Under the pieces are notes generated by a model, which was not told the origin of the DNA, did not search any database, and worked only from the letters and a program-made list of their open reading frames with translations. From an uncultured Clostridium sp. (GTDB taxonomy: Bacteria; Bacillota; Clostridia; Lachnospirales; Lachnospiraceae), in NCBI GenBank assembly GCA_900553925.1, contig USFH01000023.1, positions 1-19,350 on the forward strand: a stretch of 19,350 bases of DNA. The letters run 5' to 3'. Positions 13,592 to 19,350 of the stretch are shown here, piece by piece; position 1 is the stretch's first letter; every line of letters starts with the position of its first letter. Both the position numbers and the translations under genes were made by a program.

Positions 13592-15040
13592 TTGGAAAAC
13601 AACACTAGTTCAACAAACATTATTGAGCTAAAGCACATCACAAAAACATTTGAGGATGGGTTTGTCGCTGTAGAGGATTTTAACCTTACGGTAAAAAGGG
13701 GCGAATTCGTAACGTTTTTAGGGCCTTCGGGCTGTGGTAAAACCACAACACTCCGCATGATTGCGGGCTTTGAAATTCCTACAGAGGGAGAAATACTGCT
13801 AGATGGTAAAGAGATTGGAAATCTACCACCAAACAAACGCCCGATCAACACAGTATTTCAACGGTATGCATTGTTTCCACATTTAAACATTTTTGACAAT
13901 ATCGCCTTTGGATTAAAGCTTAAGAAGCTGCCCAAGGACGAGATTAAGCGGAAGGTAAAGAAAGTTCTGGAGATGGTAGACTTAGAAGGGTTTGAGACGC
14001 GGAAGGTAGCAACCTTGTCCGGTGGACAGCAGCAGCGAATCGCAATCGCGCGTGCACTGGTCAATGAGCCGCAGATCCTGCTTCTCGATGAGCCGCTCGG
14101 TGCGCTCGACTTAAAGATGCGCAAGGAGATGCAGCTTGAACTGAAAAGTATGCATGAAAGACTTGGCATTACCTTTATCTATGTAACACACGACCAGGAG
14201 GAGGCACTTACGATGTCGGACAAGATCGTTGTCATGTCCGAAGGACGTATGCAGCAGATCGGAACTCCTGAGGATATATATAATGAGCCGAAAAATGCAT
14301 TCGTTGCAGACTTTATCGGCGAGAGTAATATTTTTACGGGCATCATGACAGACAAGCTCAAGGTGCGTTTCTGCGGAGCGGAATTTGCCTGTGTGGATGA
14401 TGTCGAGCATGGACGGCTGGTGGAAGTTGTTGTGCGGCCGGAGGATGTGGAGATCACAACGCCTGAGAATGGTGCAATCACAGGAACGGTTACATCGGTT
14501 GTATTCAAGGGTGTCCACTATGAGATTACAGTGGAATCCGGCAAGAACGAGATCGTGATCCAGTCGACGAAGACCGCAGCGGTTGGAAGCCAGGTTGGAC
14601 TGAATGTGGAACCGGACGGTATCCATATCATGATTCCGGAACACACACTGAATAAGATCGAGAGTGATGTAGACAAGAATTATGAGCTTACAATCTTTGA
14701 TGGAAAGATCCAGTGTGATCTGACGAAGATCATCCCGGGTTCTAAGTTTAACGACGCGCATGAGCTTTTAGATGCACATGGTGACGTGATTGATTATGAG
14801 AAACTGAAGGTCGTGCTTGCAATCAAGCCACGGCATATTTCCATGAGCGATAATGAGGAAGAGGGTATCGTCTGCGGACATATCATCAACCTGATCTACA
14901 AGGGTGATCATTACAGCTACGTGGTCCGTACGGATATGGATGAAGATTTCATCGTTAACGATGAATACCTGTGGAATATGGATGACTATGTAAGTCTGGT
15001 TATTCCGGAGGAGCATATCCAGTTTTCCATCAAGAAATAG
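13592..15040 (+). CDS. potA: Spermidine/putrescine-type ABC importer ATPase
   Basis: The ATPase that powers the importer encoded by the next three genes, on the cytoplasmic side. Walker A is GPSGCGKTT (44-52), Q-loop Q90, signature LSGGQ (142-146), Walker B LLLDEP (163-168) and the switch H200. At 482 aa it is about 100 residues longer than typical PotA. The extra length contains a second TOBE-like unit: VVFKGVHYEITVES (303-316) in the first resembles LIYKGDHYSYVVRT (434-447) in the second. The start is TTG 13592, with AAGGAGG at 13574-13580, 11 nt away; ATG 13581 is out of frame. Polyamine specificity is inferred from the neighbours. Confidence 0.92.
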   Translation: MENNTSSTNIIELKHITKTFEDGFVAVEDFNLTVKRGEFVTFLGPSGCGKTTTLRMIAGFEIPTEGEILLDGKEIGNLPPNKRPINTVFQRYALFPHLNIFDNIAFGLKLKKLPKDEIKRKVKKVLEMVDLEGFETRKVATLSGGQQQRIAIARALVNEPQILLLDEPLGALDLKMRKEMQLELKSMHERLGITFIYVTHDQEEALTMSDKIVVMSEGRMQQIGTPEDIYNEPKNAFVADFIGESNIFTGIMTDKLKVRFCGAEFACVDDVEHGRLVEVVVRPEDVEITTPENGAITGTVTSVVFKGVHYEITVESGKNEIVIQSTKTAAVGSQVGLNVEPDGIHIMIPEHTLNKIESDVDKNYELTIFDGKIQCDLTKIIPGSKFNDAHELLDAHGDVIDYEKLKVVLAIKPRHISMSDNEEEGIVCGHIINLIYKGDHYSYVVRTDMDEDFIVNDEYLWNMDDYVSLVIPEEHIQFSIKK

Positions 15041-15057
15041 AAAAGGAGTGATATTGT

Positions 15058-15855
15058 ATGCGTTCTTCACGTTTTGCAAAGAGCGGACTGGGTATACCTT
15101 ATGCACTTTTTCTATTGCTGTTTGTAGTAGCCCCATTGTTTGTTCTTTTATATTATGCGTTTACAAACGGACAAGGTCAGTTTACCGTGCAGAATCTGGC
15201 GGCATTTTTTACGAGCCCGAATACGATCGGTACACTTGCGTACAGCTTTGCGCTGGCGGTTGTGACGACCTGCGTCTGTGTACTGCTTGCATATCCGATT
15301 GCGTATATCTTAGCGCGCAGCAATATGCGGCATAAGAGTGTGATCTTAGTTGCATTTGTGATGCCGATGTGGATCAATTTCACATTGCGTATCACTGCAT
15401 TAAAAGAGATACTTACGGTGTTAGAGGGGAATCTTGCCCTGCATCCGTTTTTAAATTCTGTCATCGGCATGACGTATGATTTTCTTCCATTCATGATTCT
15501 GCCGATGTACACGACGCTGATGAAGTTAGACACAAGTCTGATAGAGGCGGCAGGTGACCTTGGCGCGAATCCGGTACAGACATTCCTGAAGGTGACACTG
15601 CCACTTTCCGTGCCTGGCATCATCAGCGGAATCACGATGGTATTTCTGCCATCTATGACAAACTATGTTGTGCTGGATATGCTTTATAACAGCACGTATA
15701 TTATGGGTAGTCTGATCGGAAGCTATTTTGCATCCTACGACTGGCACAACGGATCAATGATCGCACTGATTCTGCTTTTGATCATATTGATCTTCACCCT
15801 CTTTACGAACAAATACTCGGATGAGGACGAGGGAAGAGGAGGTGCACTGATCTGA
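15058..15855 (+). CDS. potB: Spermidine/putrescine-type ABC importer permease, PotB-like
   Basis: One of two membrane subunits forming the translocation path. The 265-aa protein has about six hydrophobic segments, starting around 11-33 and ending around 234-250. The ATPase-binding EAA loop runs from E163 (EAAGDLGANP) to LPLSVPGI at 181-188. ATG 15058 has AAGGAGTG at 15043-15050, 7 nt away. It starts 17 bp after potA, and its stop overlaps the potC start (TGATG), so expression is coupled. The C-terminal tail is charged and cytoplasmic. Confidence 0.93.
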   Translation: MRSSRFAKSGLGIPYALFLLLFVVAPLFVLLYYAFTNGQGQFTVQNLAAFFTSPNTIGTLAYSFALAVVTTCVCVLLAYPIAYILARSNMRHKSVILVAFVMPMWINFTLRITALKEILTVLEGNLALHPFLNSVIGMTYDFLPFMILPMYTTLMKLDTSLIEAAGDLGANPVQTFLKVTLPLSVPGIISGITMVFLPSMTNYVVLDMLYNSTYIMGSLIGSYFASYDWHNGSMIALILLLIILIFTLFTNKYSDEDEGRGGALI

Positions 15856-16667
15856 TGAGAAAAACGATTGGAAAACTATTTTTGATTCTTATGCTGCTCG
15901 TTATCTATGCACCGATTCTGATTCTGGCAGTATACAGCTTTACGGATTCCGGAAATATCGGTTCGATCCACGGATTTTCTATGCAGAATTATGTGACACT
16001 GTTCACAAAGGGTGAGCTTCGGGATATGATCGTTGGGACGGTTCTTCTGGCACTTGTTTCATCTCTGCTTGCTACAATCTTTGGAACAATGGGTGCGATT
16101 GGTGCGTTTTATTCGAAGAAACTTGCGAAGAACTTTATTAACACAGCCAATCAGATTCCGGTTGTCAATGCAGATGTTGTAACCGGCTTTTCCATCTGCG
16201 TGCTGCTGATCGTTGCATTTGGCATGAATAAGGAAAGCTATGTGCCGCTGCTGATCGGCCATGTAGTGTTATCTGCGCCATTTGTGTATCTGTCTGTGGT
16301 TCCGAAATTAAAGCAGATGGATGCAAGTCTGTATGAGGCGGCAATGGATCTTGGTGCGTCTCCGTCGATGGCACTCCGTAAGGTTGTGATCCCGCAGATC
16401 ATGCCGGGTATCGTATCCGGATTTGCGCTGGCAATCACACTTTCGCTTGATGATTATTTCATCGCAAGCTATACAAAACCGGCAACGTTTAACACGATCA
16501 GTACGTATGTTGTCAATGCAACCAAGGGTTCACAGACAGAGATTAAAACTGCGCTCTGGGCGCTTTCGACAGTGATCTTCCTGATCGTTATTCTGGTAGT
16601 GGTTGTCATGAATGTGGCTGGCAGAAAGACAACCTCTGAAAAAGGAGGTGTCCGCAATGAGAAATAA
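15855..16667 (+). CDS. potC: Spermidine/putrescine-type ABC importer permease, PotC-like
   Basis: Second membrane subunit of the importer, 270 aa with about six hydrophobic segments. The EAA loop is EAAMDLGASP at 161-170, followed by VIPQIMPGI at 178-186. ATG 15855 shares its first base with the potB stop, and AGGAGGTG (15837-15844) inside potB serves as ribosome site. Its 3' end carries the potD ribosome site and overlaps potD by 11 bp, again consistent with balanced expression of one complex. Confidence 0.93.
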   Translation: MRKTIGKLFLILMLLVIYAPILILAVYSFTDSGNIGSIHGFSMQNYVTLFTKGELRDMIVGTVLLALVSSLLATIFGTMGAIGAFYSKKLAKNFINTANQIPVVNADVVTGFSICVLLIVAFGMNKESYVPLLIGHVVLSAPFVYLSVVPKLKQMDASLYEAAMDLGASPSMALRKVVIPQIMPGIVSGFALAITLSLDDYFIASYTKPATFNTISTYVVNATKGSQTEIKTALWALSTVIFLIVILVVVVMNVAGRKTTSEKGGVRNEK

Positions 16668-18174
16668 GATGTTAAAACGTGTGACAGCCGTTGCGGCGGC
16701 AGCTATGATGACATTTCTGGCAATGGTGCCGGGAACAAAGATCACACATGCACAGGGAAATGACGACGTGATCAAGCTGCGTGTCTGCAACTGGGAGGAA
16801 TATATCGATCTTGGTGACTGGGACGAAGAAGAACGCATGGAGCTTGAAAATGGTGCGGATATCTTCGGTGAGAATTTGATGGTCGATGATTTCACCGAGT
16901 GGTATTACGAGACGTACGGCAAGCGCGTGGAGGTTGAGTATTCGTGCTTCGGTACGAACGAGGATCTGTATAACCAGCTGACACTCGGCGATGTGTATGA
17001 CCTTGTCTGTCCGTCTGATTATATGATCATGAAGCTGATGGCAGAGAAGAAGCTGGTGCCGTTTTCAGAAGATTTTTATGATACGGACAATCCGGATAAT
17101 TACTATGTGCGCGGGGTATCCGATTATATTAAGGATACGTTTGATGAAAATGAGATCGGCGGTGAGTCGTGGAGTAAATATGCGGCAGGCTATATGTGGG
17201 GCGTCACCGGTGTTCTCTACAATCCGGAGAAGATGACAGAAGAGGAAGCATCTACCTGGGATGTGTTTTTAAATGACAAATTCAAGCGTCAGGTTACGAT
17301 CAAGGATAATGTCCGGGATTCTTATTTTGCGGCACTTGGTTCTTACAGAAAAGACGAACTGATGGATGAATCGCTCCGCAATGCACCGGATTATCAGGAG
17401 CGATTGATGCAGATCATGAATGATGTGGATTCCGATACGATTGAGAATGTGGAGGACATCCTGCAGGATATGCAGGGCAATGTTTATTCGTTTGAGACCG
17501 ACAGCGGTAAAGCAGACATGATCAGCGGAAAGGTCGTTGCAAACTACCAGTGGTCCGGAGATGCTGTCTATGCGATGGATCAGGCAGAAGAGGATGATTT
17601 CTATCTGGATTTTGCGGTGCCGGAGGAGTCGACGAATCTGTGGTTTGACGGCTGGGTTATGCTGCAAAGCGGAATCGGACAGGATGCGGAAAAACAGCAG
17701 GCCGCTGAGGCATTTGTAAACTTTGTGTCTCGTCCGGATAATGCGGTGCGTAACATGTATTACATTGGTTATACATCGGTGATCAGTGGCGGTGACGATG
17801 ATACAGTCTATGATTATCTGAAATGGAATTATGAGGCAGAGGATGATGAAGAGGATACAACAGAGTATCCGGTTGGTTTCTTCTTCTGTGGGGATGATTC
17901 CAATGAAGATTATATTATGACTGTGCCGGAAGAACAGACGCGCAGACAGTTGTTTGCACAGTATCCGACGCAGGAGGTACTGCAACGGAGTGCAGTCATG
18001 CAGTATTTTGATGATACGGCGAATAAGGAAATCAATCAGATGTGGATCAATGTCCGGTGTTATAATATTGAGGATGTGCCGGTACAGATATGGATTTTCG
18101 TTGGTGCGGCCATCGTACTTGTGATTTATATTACCATACGTATCCGGATGAGTCATTACCGGGAAAAGAAATAG
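16657..18174 (+). CDS. potD: Polyamine-type substrate-binding protein with C-terminal membrane anchor
   Basis: Captures the substrate outside the membrane and hands it to PotBC. The 505-aa protein is far longer than E. coli PotD (about 350). The signal peptide (1-32) ends THA before Q33, and there is no lipobox Cys. The CNWEEYI opening (44-50) and later segments YQWSGDAVYA and LWFDGWVML match the family's ligand pocket, including the aromatic and Asp positions. Very acidic stretches are inserted after residue 50 and near the EAEDDEEDTTE segment. Residues about 477-496 form a transmembrane helix followed by a basic tail, so the protein is probably held by its C terminus. ATG 16657 has AAGGAGGTG (16642-16650) 6 nt upstream; an upstream in-frame ATG at 16612 would lie deep in potC and disrupt the signal peptide. 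Confidence 0.88.
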   Translation: MRNKMLKRVTAVAAAAMMTFLAMVPGTKITHAQGNDDVIKLRVCNWEEYIDLGDWDEEERMELENGADIFGENLMVDDFTEWYYETYGKRVEVEYSCFGTNEDLYNQLTLGDVYDLVCPSDYMIMKLMAEKKLVPFSEDFYDTDNPDNYYVRGVSDYIKDTFDENEIGGESWSKYAAGYMWGVTGVLYNPEKMTEEEASTWDVFLNDKFKRQVTIKDNVRDSYFAALGSYRKDELMDESLRNAPDYQERLMQIMNDVDSDTIENVEDILQDMQGNVYSFETDSGKADMISGKVVANYQWSGDAVYAMDQAEEDDFYLDFAVPEESTNLWFDGWVMLQSGIGQDAEKQQAAEAFVNFVSRPDNAVRNMYYIGYTSVISGGDDDTVYDYLKWNYEAEDDEEDTTEYPVGFFFCGDDSNEDYIMTVPEEQTRRQLFAQYPTQEVLQRSAVMQYFDDTANKEINQMWINVRCYNIEDVPVQIWIFVGAAIVLVIYITIRIRMSHYREKK

Positions 18175-18188
18175 AGAGATAACAAAAA

Positions 18189-18926
18189 ATGCGTGAGGAA
18201 ATACAGGTAACGGGTATAATTTTATATGCAACACTTGTGAAGGAGTACGATAAACGGTTGGTCATACTGACCAAGGAACGCGGAAAGATCACAGTGTTTG
18301 CAAATGGTGCCAGAAAGGCGGTAAGCCAGCTCCGGGCGGCGAGCCAGAGCTTCGTGATGGGTACTTTTACCGTATTTCCGGGAAGAGATTCCTATACGTT
18401 AGTCAAAGCGGAGGTCCGGGAATATTTTTCCGGACTTCCTTTGGATATGGAGAAGTTGTGCTATGCATCGTATGTGTGTGAATTTATGTCATATTATACG
18501 AGAGAGGGCTGCTATTGTGTGAATGAGCTCAATCTGCTCTATGTGACACTCAAGGCACTTGAACAGGGAACTGTGGACAATCAGTTGATCCGCTATGCGT
18601 TCGAAGTACGGCTGATGGATATCGAAGGACAGGGGATTCATGCATATACATGCGTACGCTGCAATAAGAAGGAACTGAAATATTTCAATGCGAAGGCAGG
18701 CGGGCTTCTGTGTGAGGCATGCGGAAAAGAGCTGAAGCTTACACGGACGGTATCCGAGACACTTATCTATACTCTGCAATATATCCAGTCGGCGGATCTT
18801 ACGAAGCTGTATGCGTTTCAGTTAAGTGAGGATGCGATGGCAGAATTAAAGTACGTGGCAGACCGTTTCCGGGAAGCATATATCGACCGGGAATTCAAAT
18901 CGCTGGAAATACTATCATCCCTGTAA
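18189..18926 (+). CDS. recO: DNA repair protein RecO
   Basis: Recombination mediator that works with RecF and RecR to load RecA and anneal strands in the cytoplasm. The 245-aa protein starts with an OB-fold (about 1-80: VTGIILYATLVKEYDKRLVILTKERG). A helical domain follows with a four-cysteine zinc site, C155/C158 (CVRC) and C175/C178 (CEAC). ATG 18189 has only a weak AGAGAGA about 10 nt upstream. It begins 14 bp after potD with no terminator between, so it may be expressed from the pot transcript. The downstream glyS is its usual neighbour in Clostridia. Confidence 0.94.
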   Translation: MREEIQVTGIILYATLVKEYDKRLVILTKERGKITVFANGARKAVSQLRAASQSFVMGTFTVFPGRDSYTLVKAEVREYFSGLPLDMEKLCYASYVCEFMSYYTREGCYCVNELNLLYVTLKALEQGTVDNQLIRYAFEVRLMDIEGQGIHAYTCVRCNKKELKYFNAKAGGLLCEACGKELKLTRTVSETLIYTLQYIQSADLTKLYAFQLSEDAMAELKYVADRFREAYIDREFKSLEILSSL

Positions 18927-18972
18927 AAGCCCGACGCATAAAAATGCATGGTGTATGATGAATTTCAAAAAT

Positions 18973-19005
18973 ATGGTTGCAATCTGAACCATTAGCCTGT
19001 AAAAT
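18973..19005 (+). promoter_or_regulatory. Promoter of glyS with an inverted repeat over the -35 box
   Basis: TTGCAA (18977-18982) and TAAAAT (19000-19005) are 17 bp apart. ATGGTT (18973-18978) and AACCAT (18987-18992) form an exact inverted repeat that covers the -35 box, so a bound protein could block polymerase. Predicted transcription starts near 19012, giving an 84-nt leader. Confidence 0.6.
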
Positions 19006-19056
19006 GTTGTATGTTTCATATGGTGAAGAAAGTCACACCGAAAAATAATAAGAATC

Positions 19057-19072
19057 CGCACACTCCGGTGCG
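19057..19072 (+). repeat. Small hairpin in the glyS leader
   Basis: CGCAC (19057-19061) pairs with GTGCG (19068-19072) around a 6-nt loop, just before the purine-rich ribosome site (19073-19085). CGGTG (19066-19070) can instead pair with CACCG (19036-19040). These short alternatives might tune translation, but could be chance. No T-box hallmark is visible in this leader. Confidence 0.3.
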
Positions 19073-19095
19073 AGAGGAAGGAAGGTTTACAAAAT

Positions 19096-19350
19096 ATGGA
19101 AAAGACTTTAGACAAAATCGTAGCACTTGCAAAATCAAGAGGATTTGTTTATCCGGGCTCTGAGATTTACGGAGGTCTTGCAAATACATGGGATTACGGT
19201 AATCTCGGTGTAGAATTAAAGAATAATGTAAAACGTGCATGGTGGCAGAAATTTATTCAGGAATCCCCATACAATGTAGGTGTCGACTGTGCAATTCTGA
19301 TGAACCCTCAGACATGGGTTGCATCCGGACATCTGGGAAGTTTCTCTGAT
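19096..19350 (+). CDS. glyS: Glycyl-tRNA synthetase (alpha2 type), N-terminal fragment
   Basis: The first 85 codons are in the window and the gene continues past the edge. It reads MEKTLDKIVALAKSRGFVYP, then SEIYGGLANTWDYG and LGVELKNNVKRAWW. These are the class II motif-1 region of the homodimeric glycyl-tRNA synthetase found in many Gram-positives, sometimes named glyQS. The enzyme charges tRNA-Gly using ATP. ATG 19096 is preceded by AGGAAGG (19075-19081) and a second GAAGG (19081-19085). It has its own promoter after recO. Confidence 0.93.
   Translation, partial: MEKTLDKIVALAKSRGFVYPGSEIYGGLANTWDYGNLGVELKNNVKRAWWQKFIQESPYNVGVDCAILMNPQTWVASGHLGSFSD

Noticed and set aside
18940..18960. GCAT-AAAA-ATGC as a terminator of recO.
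   Set aside because: Only four base pairs and no T-run, so no terminator could be supported there.
18927..19095. T-box riboswitch before glyS.
   Set aside because: No AGGGTGGNACCGCG-like sequence, and the region is too short for a full T-box plus terminator.

Overview
The window is a low-to-moderate-GC Firmicutes chromosome segment, most likely from a Lachnospiraceae or related Clostridia gut anaerobe. This is inferred from gene content and style: a fused purL ending in a glutaminase domain, an acyl-ACP thioesterase, an M16C insulinase-type peptidase, a YhaO/YhaN-like SbcD/SbcC pair, DUF1846, strong Shine-Dalgarno sites, and TTG/GTG starts. All genes are on the + strand. No tRNA, rRNA, CRISPR array, insertion sequence or phage gene is visible.

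Region 1 (1-2653): the 3' end of purL, then a TrmH/SpoU-type RNA methyltransferase closed by an intrinsic terminator that overlaps its stop codon. cysK follows behind a good sigma-A-type promoter with a perfect 7+3+7 palindrome just after the predicted transcription start. Next is an Rrf2-family regulator with three cysteines, with its own promoter inside a 14-bp inverted repeat. cysK next to an Rrf2 regulator fits CymR-like control of cysteine synthesis.

Region 2 (2654-13496): a 203-bp intergenic stretch unusually rich in mutually exclusive hairpins leads into a probable long operon. It encodes a membrane-anchored GH3 beta-N-acetylhexosaminidase, an SbcD-like nuclease, an SbcC-like ATPase with a transmembrane hairpin, an acyl-ACP thioesterase, cytidine deaminase, an M16C metallopeptidase, Era, and a DUF1846 protein with a P-loop-like motif. 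Neighbours overlap or lie within about 40 bp. An intrinsic terminator follows DUF1846.

Region 3 (13497-18926): a potABCD polyamine-type ABC importer. The ATPase carries two TOBE-like repeats, there are two permeases, and the binding protein has a C-terminal membrane anchor instead of a lipobox. recO follows 14 bp later.

Region 4 (18927-19350): a 169-bp intergenic stretch with a promoter and small palindromes, then the 5' end of glyS.

Most genes are ordinary housekeeping genes, and I see no defence island or obvious new multi-gene system. The most unusual signal is the leader before the GH3 gene (2658-2860). There a 26-bp exact direct repeat duplicates a Shine-Dalgarno plus GTG start, and competing stems could expose or hide the real start. 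Protein-level oddities are the membrane-hairpin SbcC-like ATPase, the tail-anchored PotD, the double-TOBE PotA, and DUF1846.
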